Counted from the first letter of the stretch, positions 35,521 through 50,568 are shown. The stretch is 64,000 nt of DNA from an uncultured Prevotellaceae bacterium (GCA_900318535.1 ONKU01000015.1:25953-89952); one strand, 5' to 3'. Program-made: numbers and translations. Notes: generated by a model not told the origin, from the letters alone.

Positions 35521-35621
35521 CATCGGAGTTGTCCCGGCCATGGGGCTCTCCAAGGCCGGGACAACGAGACCGATGGACCTGACCCTCAGGCTTTTGCGTG
35601 ATTGCCGCCAGAGTGCGGCAA
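35521..35621 (+). ncRNA. structured rplL-rpoB intergenic RNA
   Basis: Three consecutive hairpins. The long one has CATCGG/CCGATG outside and a perfect 12-base stem GTTGTCCCGGCC/GGCCGGGACAAC inside. Then CCTGA-CCC-TCAGG (35578-35590) and TTGCCGC-CAGAGT-GCGGCAA (35602-35621). None ends in a T run. It resembles an RNase III processing site or a leader that senses a protein. No family recognised. Confidence 0.6.
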
Positions 35622-35696
35622 CGTGGCGAGAACCGACGATTATTCTGCTATTCCACCATCTCTCATTAGTTGAGTTCACATAATTTTTCTTTGTCA

Positions 35697-39500
<3,804 letters not shown>

Positions 39501-39516
39501 ATTACCGCAAACTACT

Positions 39517-42500
39517 ATGGCTTTCAAGAAAGATACAAAGATAAAGAACAATTTCACCAAGATCTCAATCAGTCTGGCTTCGCCCGACGAGATTCTGGAG
39601 AACTCGCATGGTGAGGTGCTCAAGCCCGAAACCATCAACTACCGTACCTACAAGCCTGAGCGTGACGGACTGTTCTGTGAACGCATCTTTGGCCCTGTCA
39701 AGGACTATGAGTGCCATTGCGGCAAGTACAAGCGCATTCGCTACAAGGGCATCGTCTGCGACCATTGTGGTGTCGAGGTCACCGAGAAGAAGGTGCGCCG
39801 CGAGCGCAGCGGTCACATCGAGCTCGTCGTCCCCGTGGCTCACATCTGGTACTTCCGTTCACTGCCTAACAAGATTGGTTACTTGCTGGGTATTCCCACC
39901 AAGAAGCTCGACATGATCATCTACTACGAGCGTTATGTCGTGATCAATCCTGCTGGTGTGAAGTATGACAATGGTACCGAGAGCAAGGAGCTGCAGAAGT
40001 ATGACCTGCTCACCGAGGACGAGTATGTTGCCATCATGGAGAAGCTCCCCAAGGACAACCAGGCTCTGGAGAACGATAACCCCGACAAGTTCATCGCCAA
40101 GATGGGTGCCGAGGCTATCTATGACCTCCTTGCTGAGCTTGACCTGGACTCGCTGGCCAACACCCTGCGTGACCGTGCCTACAAGGAGAACTCACAGCAG
40201 CGCAAGACCGAGGCCCTGAAGCGCCTGCAGGTGGTGGAATCGTTCCGCACCAGCAAGGGCGTGAACCGTCCCGAGTGGATGATCCTCAAGGTCATCCCCG
40301 TGATTCCGCCCGAGTTGCGTCCCCTCATCCCGCTGGATGGTGGCCGCTTCGCCACCAGTGACGTGAACGACCTGTATCGCCGCGTCATCATCCGCAACAC
40401 CCGCCTGAAACGACTCATCGAGATCAAGGCGCCCGAGGTCATCATGCGCAACGAGAAGCGCATGCTCCAGGAGGCTGTAGACTCGCTGCTTGACAACTCG
40501 CGCAAGTCGAGCGCCGTCAAGAGCGATGCCAACCGTCCCCTGAAGTCGCTAAGCGACAGCCTCAAGGGTAAGCAGGGACGTTTCCGTCAGAACCTGCTCG
40601 GTAAACGTGTGGACTACTCAGCCCGTTCGGTTATCGTTGTAGGTCCCGAGCTGAAGATGGGTGAGTGCGGTATCCCCAAGGACATGGCAGCCGAGCTGTA
40701 CAAGCCCTTCGTGATCCGCAAGCTCATCGAGCGCGGTATCGTCAAGACGGTGAAGAGCGCCAAGAAGATTGTGGACCGCAAGGAGCCCGTTGTTTGGGAC
40801 ATCCTCGAGAACGTGATGAAGGGACATCCCGTGCTCCTGAACCGCGCCCCGACGTTGCACCGACTGGGTATTCAGGCGTTCCAGCCCAAACTGATCGAGG
40901 GTAAGGCCATTCAGCTGCACCCGCTGGCATGTACGGCATTCAACGCCGACTTCGACGGTGACCAGATGGCAGTCCATCTGCCCCTGGGCAACGAGGCCGT
41001 TGTCGAGGCTCAGATGCTGATGCTCGAACCCCACAACATCCTTAATCCCGCCAATGGCGACCCCGTTACCGTTCCGTCACAGGATATGGTACTCGGTCTC
41101 TACTATATCACCAAGCTGCGCAAGGGCGATAAGGGCGAGGGACTCAAGTTCTACGGTCCCGAGGAGGCTCTGGTGGCCTATAACGAGGGCAAGGTTGCCA
41201 TGCATGCCATCATCAGCGTCGTTGTTGACGTTGTGAATGAGAAGGGCGAGCATGAACAGAAGCTTGTCGAGGAGACTTCGGTTGGCCGCATCATTTTCAA
41301 CGAGACGGTGCCCACCGAGATCGGCTACGTCAACGAGCTCATCTCCAAGAAGTCGCTGCGCAACATCATCACCCGTGTCATCCGCAGCTGCGGTGTGCCC
41401 CGTTCGGCCAAGTTCCTGGACGACGTGAAGAACATGGGTTACTACATGGCGTTTAAGGGTGGTCTGTCGTTCAACCTGAATGACGTGCTGATTCCCGACC
41501 GCAAGGCCGAGATTATCGCCGAGGGTGATGCCAAGGCCGACCAGATCAAGATGGACTACGACATGGGTGCCATCACCGATAACGAGCGTTACAACCAGGT
41601 CATCGATATCTGGACCAACGTGAACACCGAGCTCACCAATGAGCTGATGAAGCAGATTACTGCCGACAAGCAGGGCTTCAACTCGGTATTCATGATGCTT
41701 GACTCGGGTGCCCGTGGTTCTAAGGACCAGATTCGTCAGCTCTCCGGTATGCGTGGTCTGATGGCCAAGCCGCAGAAGTCTGGCGTTGAAGGCGGTCACC
41801 AGATTATCGAGAACCCGATTCTCGCAAACTTCAAGGAGGGTCTGTCGGTGCTCGAGTACTTCATCTCGACCCACGGCGCCCGTAAGGGTCTTGCCGATAC
41901 CGCTTTGAAGACCGCCGACGCCGGTTACCTGACCCGTCGTCTGGTCGACGTCGCTCATGACGTGATTATCAACGAGGAGGACTGTGGTACCCTTCGCGGA
42001 CTCGTTTGTCGCGAGGTGCGCAACGGTGACCGTGTTGTCGCTTCGTTGGGCGAGCGCATCTTGGGCCGTGTGTCGGTTCACGATGTGGTTGATCCCACTA
42101 CGGGTGAAATCATCGTCAAGAGCGGTGAGGAAATCACCGACGCGATTGCTGCTCGCATCGACGAGTCGCCCATCGAGTCGGTAGAGATCCGTTCCGTCCT
42201 CACTTGTGAGGCCAAGCGTGGCGTTTGTGCCAAGTGCTACGGACGCAACCTGGCATCGCACCGCATGGTGCAGCGTGGTGAGGCTGTCGGCGTGATCGCC
42301 GCCCAGTCCATCGGTGAGCCTGGTACACAGCTGACCCTGCGTACCTTCCACGCTGGTGGTGTGGCAAGCAATGCTTCGGCAGTATCCAACATCACGTCTA
42401 AGTATAACGGACGTCTCGAGATAGAAGATCTACGCACCGTTACCGATAAGGATGGTGTAGATATCGTTGTAGGTCGTATGGCCGAGATGCAGATTAAGGA

Positions 42501-43869
42501 TCCCAACACAAACATGGTACTTACCCATGCTCCCATCGAGTACGGTTCTAGGCTGTTTTTCAAGCCTGGTGACATGGTTTCCGAAGGTGACAAGATTTGT
42601 GAATGGGACGCTTTCAATGCTGTTATCGTAAGTGAGGTTAGTGGTACATTGCGTTTCAAGAACCTGATCGAGGGCGTGACCTATCGCGAGGAGTATGATG
42701 AGATCTCGGGCAATGCCGAAATCTTCATCATCGAGACCAAGGACCATAATCGTATCCCTGAGGCTTTGATTATTGCATCGAGTGATGTTTCCAAAGATAG
42801 GGCATTAGTAGAAAATGTTGATAGATTGGCTGATGGTACAATCCTGAAGTCCTACTCGCTGCCCGTGCGCGCCCACCTGATGAAGAAGGATGGTGAGGAA
42901 ATCACCGCCGGTGAGGTATTCGTGAAGATTCCGCGCTCGTTCTCGGGTGGTGCTGGTGATATCACCGGTGGTCTGCCTCGTGTAACCGAGCTGTTCGAGG
43001 CCCGCAACCCGTCTAACCCCGCTATCGTCAGCGAGATCGATGGTGAGGTGTCCTTCGGTCGCATCAAGCGCGGTAACCGCGAGATTACGGTCAAGAACCG
43101 CATTGGCGAGGAGAAGAAGTACCTTGTGCCCCTGTCGAAGCAGATTCTGGTGCAGGAGAACGACTTCGTGCGTGCCGGAACGCCGCTTTCGGACGGCGCC
43201 GTCACTCCCGCCGACATCCTTCGCATCAAGGGTCCCACGGCCGTTCAGGACTACATCGTTAACGAGGTTCAGGACGTTTACCGCACCCAGGGTGTGAAGA
43301 TCAACGACAAGCACTTCGAGGTAATCGTGCGCCAGATGATGCGCAAGGTGCGCATTATCGATCCGGGCGACACCCGATTCCTCGAGGAGCAGACCGTTGA
43401 CAAGCGTGACTTCATGGAAGAGAACGACCGCATCTGGGGCAAGAAGATTGTCACCAACAGCGGCGACAGTGAGGAGGTCCAGAATGGACAGATCATCACT
43501 GCACGCAAGCTGCGCGACATCAACTCGTCGCTGAAGCGCCGTGACATGAAACTCGTCGTCGTTCGTGACGCCGTGCCCGCTACCAGCGAGCAGATTCTGC
43601 TGGGTATCACCCGTGCAGCGTTGCAGACCAGCAGCTTCATGTCGGCAGCATCGTTCCAGGAGACCACTAAGGTCCTCAACGAGGCCGCTATCAACGGACG
43701 CGTGGACAATCTGGAGGGTATGAAGGAGAACGTGATCTGCGGTCACCTCATCCCCGCCGGAACCGGCCTGCGCGACTACCAAACGCTCATCGTAGGCGAC
43801 AAGAACGAGATGGCGCTTGCCGAGCAGGCACGCCAGGAGCGTGAACTCGCCGGGATCGGAGATGATTGA
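39517..43869 (+). CDS. rpoC: RNA polymerase beta' subunit
   Basis: 1450 residues, slightly longer than in Bacteroides. Zinc site [11 protein letters not shown] with CDHCGVE, catalytic [12 protein letters not shown], bridge-helix/trigger-loop region ([20 protein letters not shown]), second zinc site [16 protein letters not shown]. Normal and intact. An intrinsic terminator follows about 100 bases downstream. Confidence 0.98.
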   Translation: MAFKKDTKIKNNFTKISISLASPDEILENSHGEVLKPETINYRTYKPERDGLFCERIFGPVKDYECHCGKYKRIRYKGIVCDHCGVEVTEKKVRRERSGHIELVVPVAHIWYFRSLPNKIGYLLGIPTKKLDMIIYYERYVVINPAGVKYDNGTESKELQKYDLLTEDEYVAIMEKLPKDNQALENDNPDKFIAKMGAEAIYDLLAELDLDSLANTLRDRAYKENSQQRKTEALKRLQVVESFRTSKGVNRPEWMILKVIPVIPPELRPLIPLDGGRFATSDVNDLYRRVIIRNTRLKRLIEIKAPEVIMRNEKRMLQEAVDSLLDNSRKSSAVKSDANRPLKSLSDSLKGKQGRFRQNLLGKRVDYSARSVIVVGPELKMGECGIPKDMAAELYKPFVIRKLIERGIVKTVKSAKKIVDRKEPVVWDILENVMKGHPVLLNRAPTLHRLGIQAFQPKLIEGKAIQLHPLACTAFNADFDGDQMAVHLPLGNEAVVEAQMLMLEPHNILNPANGDPVTVPSQDMVLGLYYITKLRKGDKGEGLKFYGPEEALVAYNEGKVAMHAIISVVVDVVNEKGEHEQKLVEETSVGRIIFNETVPTEIGYVNELISKKSLRNIITRVIRSCGVPRSAKFLDDVKNMGYYMAFKGGLSFNLNDVLIPDRKAEIIAEGDAKADQIKMDYDMGAITDNERYNQVIDIWTNVNTELTNELMKQITADKQGFNSVFMMLDSGARGSKDQIRQLSGMRGLMAKPQKSGVEGGHQIIENPILANFKEGLSVLEYFISTHGARKGLADTALKTADAGYLTRRLVDVAHDVIINEEDCGTLRGLVCREVRNGDRVVASLGERILGRVSVHDVVDPTTGEIIVKSGEEITDAIAARIDESPIESVEIRSVLTCEAKRGVCAKCYGRNLASHRMVQRGEAVGVIAAQSIGEPGTQLTLRTFHAGGVASNASAVSNITSKYNGRLEIEDLRTVTDKDGVDIVVGRMAEMQIKDPNTNMVLTHAPIEYGSRLFFKPGDMVSEGDKICEWDAFNAVIVSEVSGTLRFKNLIEGVTYREEYDEISGNAEIFIIETKDHNRIPEALIIASSDVSKDRALVENVDRLADGTILKSYSLPVRAHLMKKDGEEITAGEVFVKIPRSFSGGAGDITGGLPRVTELFEARNPSNPAIVSEIDGEVSFGRIKRGNREITVKNRIGEEKKYLVPLSKQILVQENDFVRAGTPLSDGAVTPADILRIKGPTAVQDYIVNEVQDVYRTQGVKINDKHFEVIVRQMMRKVRIIDPGDTRFLEEQTVDKRDFMEENDRIWGKKIVTNSGDSEEVQNGQIITARKLRDINSSLKRRDMKLVVVRDAVPATSEQILLGITRAALQTSSFMSAASFQETTKVLNEAAINGRVDNLEGMKENVICGHLIPAGTGLRDYQTLIVGDKNEMALAEQARQERELAGIGDD

Positions 43870-43966
43870 TGACGCATCGTCGTCGTCAGGCTTCGACCCC
43901 AACGATGGGACATTAACTAGAAGGCTGAAATAATCGTATATTTTCCATAGTTAATTTGTTTATTGT

Positions 43967-44003
43967 AACTCCGGCCCGCAGCGATGCGCACCGGAGTTTT
44001 TTT
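43967..44003 (+). terminator. rpoC terminator
   Basis: AACTCCGG (43967-43974) pairs with CCGGAGTT (43991-43998), then a T run to 44003. Confidence 0.85.
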
Positions 44004-44019
44004 GTATGCGTTTTTTTTG

Positions 44020-44027
44020 TACTTTTG
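44020..44027 (+). promoter_or_regulatory. -7 element of the btuB riboswitch transcript
   Basis: TACTTTTG, exact. The nearest TTG (44002-44004) is only 15 bases upstream and inside the rpoC terminator, so the -33 element is poor. Confidence 0.45.
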
Positions 44028-44036
44028 CAGCGAGAT

Positions 44037-44222
44037 TTGGTGCCTGGGGCTTTAGACCTCGGGTGAAAAGGGAACCGGGTGGGAATCCCGGACAGACGGT
44101 GCTGCTGTGTGCCCCCTGTAGAATGATCCCTCACTTGTCCACTGAGCATGGCTTCCTTGACAAGAGGCAGCTTGGGAAGGACAAGTGCTGAACAGGGTAG
44201 GGGCGAGTCAGAAGACCTGCCA
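44037..44222 (+). promoter_or_regulatory. cobalamin riboswitch 1 (upstream of btuB)
   Basis: Conserved cobalamin-aptamer parts in order: AAAAGGGAA, the GGG/CCC stem (CCGGGTGGGAATCCCGG), ACAG...GCTGCTGTG, and the B12 box AGTCAGAAGACCTGCC (44206-44221). Only 27 bases separate it from the btuB ATG, and no T-run terminator lies between, so control is probably by blocking translation initiation when cobalamin is plentiful. Confidence 0.93.
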
Positions 44223-44248
44223 AATCGTTTATATAGAAACCCGGTATA

Positions 44249-46333
44249 ATGCGTAAAACGTTAGTAATAGCATTCTTGGCTTTGTTGTCTTTCCTGTGCG
44301 CCCATGCCCAGGAGGGTGTGCTTGCGCACCAGGCCGACTCGGTGATGGCGGCAGTGGGCCACGGTCGGCTGGACTCGATGCAGTATATCCAGAATGTCAT
44401 TATTTACGGGCGCAGGCCCTATGAGGACGTCATTCCCGCCCAGGAACTCACTGGCAAGCAGCTGGAAGGCTTGAACAGCCATTCAGTGGCCGATGCTGTG
44501 CGCTACTTTGCGGGTGTTCAGCTCAAGGATTACGGCGGTGTGGGCGGCCTCAAGACGGTGGATATCCGTTCGATGGGAACCAACCACATGGGAGTCTTCT
44601 ATGACGGTATCCAGATCGGGAATGCCCAGAACGGTCAGGTGGATTTGGGCAAATTCTCACTCGACAACATCGAAGCCATCTCGCTATATAACGGCCAGCG
44701 CAGCAATATTTTCCAGAGCGCAAAGGACTATGGCTCGGCAGGCACCATCTACCTGCGCACGCGCCGTCCCAAGTTCAGGGACGGCAAGCGCGACAACCTC
44801 AACGTGTCGTTCAAGACAGGTTCTTTTGGGCTAGTCAATCCCAGTGTGCGCTGGGAGCACAAGTTGAGCCGCTCGGTGAGTCTGTCGTTCAACAGCGAGT
44901 TCACCTATGCCACGGGCAAGTACCGCTTCCGCTACATGCGTCATTACAGCGACGGTTCCTTGGCATGGGATACAACGGCTGTGCGCCAGAACGGCGAGGT
45001 GCGCTCCTATCGCGTTGAGGGCGCCGTATTTGGCGTCATGCCTAGCGGCAAATGGCATGCCAAGGCCTACTGGTATGACAGCAGCAAGGGCATTCCTGGC
45101 GCTATTGTCAACAACGTGTGGAAGCATGCCCAAAAGCAGTGGGACAGCAATTTCTTCCTGCAGGGCGCTTACCAGCGCAAGTTCACCGACCGCTACGAGA
45201 TGATGTTCAATGCCAAGTACTCGCGTGACTACCTGCATTACCTCAACCCTGACACGACGTTGATGTACATCGACAACAAGTTCTGGCAGGACGAGATTTA
45301 CCTCTCTACGGCGAACAAATATACCATTCTCACCGATTGGGACGTGAACTTGTCGGTGGACTACCAGTGGAACAGCCTGGACGCCACGTTGACGGGCTTT
45401 GGCTATCCCATCCGCCACACGGTGCTCACTGCCTTGGCAACGGCATGGACTTGGCACGGTTTCAAGGCACAGGGCAGCCTGCTCTACACGATGGTCAACG
45501 ACCGTTCGTCGGCGCGATTCAACGGCCAGGTGGTCGGCAAGATGAGCAAGTATATGAACAAGGTCACGCCTGCCGTCTTCCTCAGTTGGCAGCCTTGGCA
45601 GGAGCGGGAATTCAACCTGCGCGCCTATTACAAGCGCATCTTCCGCATGCCCACGTTCAATGACCTGTACTATACCGACATGGGCAACATCACGCTCGAC
45701 CCCGAGTATGCCACCCAATACAACGTGGGCTTCCTTTACCGCCAGCTTGCCGACCGTGGCCTGCTCGCCGGCATCAAGTTGAGCGCCGATGCCTACTACA
45801 ACTACATCACCGACAAGATTATCGCCGTGCCCAAGGGGACTGGCCAGTACCGCTGGATGATGATGAATGTGGGAATCGTGAAAATATGCGGCATCGACGT
45901 GAGCGCCCGCACCACGTTGAATTTGCCTGCTGATGTGATTCTGGATATCAACCTGAGCTACACTTACCAGAAGGCGCAGGACTACACCAACCCTGCCGAC
46001 AACGGCGACGGCGGCACGTACAAGGGCCAGCTGGCCTATATTCCCTGGCACAGCGGTTCGGTGGTGGGTCACCTGAACTGGCGTGATTTTGACCTGAACT
46101 ACAGCTTCATCTATGTGGGTGAGCGCTATCACACCAGTGCCAACACCCGCGAGAACCACGAGCAGCCGTGGTACACCCACGACCTGTCGGCGGGTTACGT
46201 TTTCCACCTGGGTAAGACGACGCTGAAAGTATCGGGTGAGGTCAACAACCTCTTCAACCAGTACTATGACGTCATTCTCAACTATCCCATGCCAGGCCGC
46301 AACTACAAACTCATCCTCAAATTTGACATCTAA
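44249..46333 (+). CDS. btuB: TonB-dependent vitamin B12 receptor, BtuB-like
   Basis: 694 residues. Signal peptide (MRKTLVIAFLALLSFLCAHAQ), plug domain at about 60-165 (SVADAVRYFAGVQLKDYGG, VDIRSMGTNHMGVFYDGIQI, SAGTIYLRTRRP), then a 22-strand-type barrel (LSVDYQWNSLDATLTGFGYP, FNLRAYYKRIFRMPTFNDLY) ending in NYKLILKFDI. The riboswitch directly upstream and the BtuG-like gene starting on its stop codon (TAATG) assign it to cobalamin or corrinoid import. Confidence 0.9.
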   Translation: MRKTLVIAFLALLSFLCAHAQEGVLAHQADSVMAAVGHGRLDSMQYIQNVIIYGRRPYEDVIPAQELTGKQLEGLNSHSVADAVRYFAGVQLKDYGGVGGLKTVDIRSMGTNHMGVFYDGIQIGNAQNGQVDLGKFSLDNIEAISLYNGQRSNIFQSAKDYGSAGTIYLRTRRPKFRDGKRDNLNVSFKTGSFGLVNPSVRWEHKLSRSVSLSFNSEFTYATGKYRFRYMRHYSDGSLAWDTTAVRQNGEVRSYRVEGAVFGVMPSGKWHAKAYWYDSSKGIPGAIVNNVWKHAQKQWDSNFFLQGAYQRKFTDRYEMMFNAKYSRDYLHYLNPDTTLMYIDNKFWQDEIYLSTANKYTILTDWDVNLSVDYQWNSLDATLTGFGYPIRHTVLTALATAWTWHGFKAQGSLLYTMVNDRSSARFNGQVVGKMSKYMNKVTPAVFLSWQPWQEREFNLRAYYKRIFRMPTFNDLYYTDMGNITLDPEYATQYNVGFLYRQLADRGLLAGIKLSADAYYNYITDKIIAVPKGTGQYRWMMMNVGIVKICGIDVSARTTLNLPADVILDINLSYTYQKAQDYTNPADNGDGGTYKGQLAYIPWHSGSVVGHLNWRDFDLNYSFIYVGERYHTSANTRENHEQPWYTHDLSAGYVFHLGKTTLKVSGEVNNLFNQYYDVILNYPMPGRNYKLILKFDI

Positions 46334-47478
46334 TGAGACGTATATTCTACATATTGCTTCCACTGCTCTTGCTGGCTGGATGCCGCGAGGAGGTAACCAT
46401 CTTCCTGCCTGAGCACGTGTCGGTGGCACAGCCTGAATTTACTGAAATTGAGGGATTTTACTTGTTGTGTGAGGGCAATATGGGTTGGAACAAGGCCACG
46501 CTCGACTACTACGACTATGCCTACGGTGAATATGTGCGCAACATCTTCTCCTATGCCAATCCCACCGTCCCTAAGGAGATGGGCGACGTGGGCAATGACA
46601 TCGGCATCTACGGCAGCAACCTGTACTGTGTGATCAACTGCTCCAACAAGATTGATGTGCTTGACAAGTTCACTTGCCAAAAGAAGTACCAGATCAATAT
46701 CCCCAACTGTCGATTTATCCGCTTTTACGGCGGTTATGCCTATGTGACGAGTTATGCCGGACCGGTGCAGATCAACCCCAACTACGAGCAGCGCGGTTAT
46801 GTCGCCAAGATCGACACCGTGACCATGCAGGTGGTGGACACTTGTCTGGTGGGATTTCAACCCGATGAGCTCGAGATTGTCGAGGGCAAGATCTACGTCG
46901 CAAATTCGGGTGGCTATATGGTGCCCAACTACGAGAATACGGTCTCGGTCATCGATTTGGCCACTTTCAAGGAGGAGCGACGCATTCCCATTGCCATCAA
47001 TCTGTCGATGGTCAAGAGCGACCGTCACGGCATGCTGTGGATTGCTTCGCGCGGCGACTATTACACGCGTGGCAGCAAGATCTACGCCTATGACACGCGC
47101 AAGCAGCAACTCGTCGACAGCCTCGATACGCGTGTGAGCAACATGTGGCTGGACGGTGATTCGCTCTACGTGGTGAGCACGCAGTGGAGTTATGTGTCGA
47201 TGAACAATTCGTTCTCCTATGCGGTCATCAACACGCAGACGCGCCAGCTGGTGTGCGACAACTTCATCACCGACGGCACCGACAAGGACATTGTCATCCC
47301 CTATGCCGTTGCGGTAAATCCCATAACCAAAGATATTTACGTTACCGATGCCAAGGACTACGTCTCGCCGGGCCGGCTCTATTGCTTTGACCGCTATGGC
47401 GTGAAAAAGTGGGACGTGCGCACGGGCGACATTCCGGCCCACTTCGCATTTTTGGGCAACAACATCAATGAACATTAA
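46333..47478 (+). CDS. btuG: BtuG-like surface lipoprotein (beta-propeller, B12 capture)
   Basis: 381 residues. Lipobox LLAGC (Cys 17). The body is a seven-bladed-propeller-type repeat (DUF5074/YncE-like), with IYGSNLYCVINCSNKIDVLD, KIYVANSGGYMVPNYENTVS and KDIYVTDAKDYVSPGRLYCF. In Bacteroides BtuG is an outer-membrane lipoprotein that binds cobalamin very tightly and hands it to BtuB. Here the start codon overlaps the btuB stop by one base, so the pair is translationally coupled under the riboswitch. Confidence 0.88.
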   Translation: MRRIFYILLPLLLLAGCREEVTIFLPEHVSVAQPEFTEIEGFYLLCEGNMGWNKATLDYYDYAYGEYVRNIFSYANPTVPKEMGDVGNDIGIYGSNLYCVINCSNKIDVLDKFTCQKKYQINIPNCRFIRFYGGYAYVTSYAGPVQINPNYEQRGYVAKIDTVTMQVVDTCLVGFQPDELEIVEGKIYVANSGGYMVPNYENTVSVIDLATFKEERRIPIAINLSMVKSDRHGMLWIASRGDYYTRGSKIYAYDTRKQQLVDSLDTRVSNMWLDGDSLYVVSTQWSYVSMNNSFSYAVINTQTRQLVCDNFITDGTDKDIVIPYAVAVNPITKDIYVTDAKDYVSPGRLYCFDRYGVKKWDVRTGDIPAHFAFLGNNINEH

Positions 47479-47490
47479 TATATTTATGTT

Positions 47491-48702
47491 ATGAAGACAA
47501 GAAGCATACTAGTCGTTATTTTGGCTATTTTGGCCGCATCGACTTTGTGGGCTAACCATCCTTGGCTCACCCGGGTGTATGAATACCGTCCCGCCCCGGG
47601 ACAGTTCATCAACACCATGCCCATTGCAAGGGTAGGGGAGCCGGTGGACAGCGTTCTCTCGCGATGCAGGGCTGCTATCTGCGGTCGCATCGATACGGTG
47701 ACCACGTCCTTCCACGGGCAGACGATCACACGCATCGACACCGTGTGGGCCGAGAGCATGATCTCGCTGGGAGGTTATGGCGGATATGTCATTGTGGGTT
47801 TTGACCATCCGGTGGTCAATATGCACACCTATGACTTTGAAATTCAGGGCAATGCTTTCGTCAGTGAGCGTGAGTCGCATGGCGGCAGCAGCGAGCCAGG
47901 CATCGTCATGGTGGGCGTGGATGTGGACGGTGATGGCATGCCTAGCGACGGCGACAAGTGGTATGAACTGGCGGGTAGCGAGTATCATCACCCCAAGACA
48001 CAGCACGACTACGAAATCACCTATTATCGACCTGACGAGGGCAAGCAGCGTACGCCTAGCCACGTTGACCCCACCTTGAACGACACGACTTACATCCGCT
48101 GGACCAGCAACGACGTGAATCCCGACAGCGTCAGCGGCTACATGAGCCGCAACACCTTCCACAACCAGCCTTATTGGCCGCTGTGGCTGCAAGATGAGGA
48201 GACCATGTCATTCAAGGGGGCAAAACTGCGCTGCAATGCCGTCGATGTAGGTGGAAACCAGGGGAATGCATACTATGTGCAGTACTTCTTTGACTGGGGA
48301 TATGTCGATAACTTGCCCAATAATCCCGCCCGTGTCGCGTTGGAGGGCGATATCTATAATCCCGGGTTCAAAATCGATTGGGCGGTGGACGAGCAGGGTA
48401 ATCACGTAAACCTGACCCACATCGACTTCATCAAGGTCTATAACGGCATGAACCAGTACTGCGGATGGACCGGCGAGACATCGACCGAGGTGGCTGCGGG
48501 CATCGACTATCATCCCGAGGCCGAAATGCCTCAGTTCCCGGTTGGTGACGTGAATCATGACGGCGAGGTGAACATTGCCGACGTAAACTGTGTCATCGAT
48601 GTGATACTCACCGATGCCTTCACCATGGGCAGTGATGTTAATGGCGATGGCGAAGTCAATATTGCCGACGTGAACACGATCATCGACTGCATCCTGCAGT
48701 AG
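47491..48702 (+). CDS. secreted B12-locus surface protein with C-terminal dockerin
   Basis: 403 residues. Signal peptide ending TLWA. The main domain (about 25-345) has HPWLTRVYEYRPAPGQFINT, LGGYGGYVIVGFDHPVVN, SSEPGIVMVGVDVDGDGMPS and HIDFIKVYNGMNQYCGWTGE. The same domain starts the large fusion protein under the second riboswitch. Residues 352-403 are two dockerin-like calcium loops (GDVNHDGEVNIADV, SDVNGDGEVNIADV). 12 bases after btuG, so it is the third gene of the riboswitch-controlled unit. Function unknown; cobalamin capture or presentation is inferred. Confidence 0.8.
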   Translation: MKTRSILVVILAILAASTLWANHPWLTRVYEYRPAPGQFINTMPIARVGEPVDSVLSRCRAAICGRIDTVTTSFHGQTITRIDTVWAESMISLGGYGGYVIVGFDHPVVNMHTYDFEIQGNAFVSERESHGGSSEPGIVMVGVDVDGDGMPSDGDKWYELAGSEYHHPKTQHDYEITYYRPDEGKQRTPSHVDPTLNDTTYIRWTSNDVNPDSVSGYMSRNTFHNQPYWPLWLQDEETMSFKGAKLRCNAVDVGGNQGNAYYVQYFFDWGYVDNLPNNPARVALEGDIYNPGFKIDWAVDEQGNHVNLTHIDFIKVYNGMNQYCGWTGETSTEVAAGIDYHPEAEMPQFPVGDVNHDGEVNIADVNCVIDVILTDAFTMGSDVNGDGEVNIADVNTIIDCILQ

Positions 48703-48737
48703 GCGAAACGACTATCAGTTCCAGTGATAATGATCTT

Positions 48738-48766
48738 AAAGGGCCTTCGTGAGGCCCTTTATTTAT
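48738..48766 (+). terminator. terminator of the btuB unit
   Basis: AAAGGGCCT, loop TCGTG, AGGCCCTTT, then a T-rich tail. Confidence 0.85.
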
Positions 48767-48807
48767 TGCATTTCAGCAGATTTCCCTGATTTTGTAGCTG
48801 AATAATT

Positions 48808-48838
48808 TTGCATAATCAATTATTTTTACTTAAATTTG
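48808..48838 (+). promoter_or_regulatory. promoter of dockerin protein 1
   Basis: TTG (48808-48810), 20-base spacer, TAAATTTG (48831-48838). The leader is about 80 bases. Confidence 0.6.
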
Positions 48839-48925
48839 CCGCCGAAATGATTAACCTCGTTTCAGCCTTAAACACTGCTAACTAGTATTATTCTTAATCT
48901 TATATTAACACTAAATTTTTCAATT

Positions 48926-50530
48926 ATGAAGAAATGTTTTAAACTCCTTTCTGCAGCGCTCATCGCGCTGGCTTCGTTCGTGCCCGCACAGGCCTTAGAG
49001 TTGACCGTATTTGATGGCACAGATCTGTGTGGCGAAGTGCCTATGCGACCCTATTGGTTTGACCAGGAAACCTATAAGGTGCAGACCATCCTTCCCGCAT
49101 CTGAATTTGAATCGATTGTTGGTGCTTCCATTACCTCAATGAAGTTTTACGTTGCTGGTGCTAATGGCAACCTGATGAATGGTGGAAAAGTGCTAGTTTC
49201 AATTGGCAAGACTGCAATGGACGCATTTCCGAGCTATTCACCTGCATTCTCAACAGAAGAATTGACCCAAGTAGCTGAAATCACTATGACTCCCGGTGAT
49301 CCTGAAATTGTTATCGATTTTGATGAACCTTGGGTATATGAAGGCGGTAATATCATGATTCAGACTTATGTTGAAGAGGCTGGCAATGATCCCACTATGA
49401 ATTTCTTGGGTGTAGCAACTGGCGTACAGAATGCTGGTTACGGTAAATCTTATCCTACAACTACTGGTTTCTATCCCAAGACTACTTTTACCTATACTGG
49501 AGGTGTAGAAGACATGGCAAAGGTCAGCACAACTGCTCTTGACTTCGGTCAAATTTATCCGGAGCAGGTGGCTACCGAGACCTTTACTCTGAAGAATTTG
49601 GGTCAGAATGCCTTTACTCCGGTCTTTAGCGGTCTCCAGGCTCCCTTTAGTATAGCGCCTGCTCCCGCTGAGATTGCTGCAGGTAAGACTGTAGAGTATA
49701 CGGTGACATTTGCTCCTAACGCCATTGGTGAGTATAACCAGACCTTGGCAATTGACTGCGGTGCTGCCGGACAGTTTGAGATTGCTCTGACCGGTGCTAT
49801 GGTTGAGAGACCTGCCGAGGTCGTTGTTGCTGAGGGAACCGCCACTAGCTCCACTCTGCCCGTAGAGGTTGGTGCCTATAATTATTCCGCTGCTGGCAAC
49901 CAGGCCCAGATGATTTACAATGGCAACTTGTTGACTGATCTGGTGGGCAAGAAGATTAATGGCATCAAGTTCCATGCTTCTGCTCCGCTGCAGAGTTTCA
50001 ATGGCGGCCAGATCCAACTCTCGTTGAAGGTCGTTGAACAGAGCGCTTATGAAAGCAATACCCCGATTACCGACCTCACCGTAGTCGCTACTGGAGCTCC
50101 CGTTATCGGTGAGAGCGAACTCGTGTTTACTTTCGACGAGCCCTTCACCTATGAGGGTGGCAACCTGGTTGTTGAGACGCTAACCACTCAGGCTGGTGAT
50201 TATAGCTTCAGGGATAAATTCCTGGGTGTTGCCACGACCGATTATGTTTCTTATGGCCATTTTAACGACCTCGGTTGGGAAACTCACGTTTACAAGTTCT
50301 TACCGATGGCTACTTTCAGCTATGTGAAGGAAGACACTCCTCAACCCGAGGTACTCCGTGGCGACGTGAACAAGGACACTGAAGTGAATATCGCTGATGT
50401 GACCGCATTAATCGACATGCTCCTGAACGATGCCGAGATGATTCCCGAGGCCGACTGCAACAAGGACACTGAGATGAATATCGCTGATGTGACCGCGCTC
50501 ATCGACTTCCTGCTGAATGGCCAGTGGTAA
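48926..50530 (+). CDS. secreted dockerin protein with choice-of-anchor domain
   Basis: 534 residues. Signal peptide MKKCFKLLSAALIALASFVPAQA. Module A (about 50-192) and module B (about 325-470) are copies of one beta-rich domain: ...VG..I..MKFY...NGG...., FDEPWVYEGGNIMIQT / FDEPFTYEGGNLVVET, FYPKTTFTY / FLPMATFSYV. Between them lies a choice-of-anchor-D/ASPM-like domain (ALDFGQIYPEQVATETFTLK). Residues 479-534 are two dockerin loops (NKDTEVNIADVTALIDMLL, NKDTEMNIADVTALIDFLL). More A/T-rich than its neighbours. Ligand unknown. Confidence 0.78.
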   Translation: MKKCFKLLSAALIALASFVPAQALELTVFDGTDLCGEVPMRPYWFDQETYKVQTILPASEFESIVGASITSMKFYVAGANGNLMNGGKVLVSIGKTAMDAFPSYSPAFSTEELTQVAEITMTPGDPEIVIDFDEPWVYEGGNIMIQTYVEEAGNDPTMNFLGVATGVQNAGYGKSYPTTTGFYPKTTFTYTGGVEDMAKVSTTALDFGQIYPEQVATETFTLKNLGQNAFTPVFSGLQAPFSIAPAPAEIAAGKTVEYTVTFAPNAIGEYNQTLAIDCGAAGQFEIALTGAMVERPAEVVVAEGTATSSTLPVEVGAYNYSAAGNQAQMIYNGNLLTDLVGKKINGIKFHASAPLQSFNGGQIQLSLKVVEQSAYESNTPITDLTVVATGAPVIGESELVFTFDEPFTYEGGNLVVETLTTQAGDYSFRDKFLGVATTDYVSYGHFNDLGWETHVYKFLPMATFSYVKEDTPQPEVLRGDVNKDTEVNIADVTALIDMLLNDAEMIPEADCNKDTEMNIADVTALIDFLLNGQW

Positions 50531-50568
50531 TCCCTGGTTATCAGATTGAATAATCAACATCTCATTTT

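Noticed and set aside
44831-46429. 532-codon open frame antisense to btuB
   Set aside because: Shadow; no family features.
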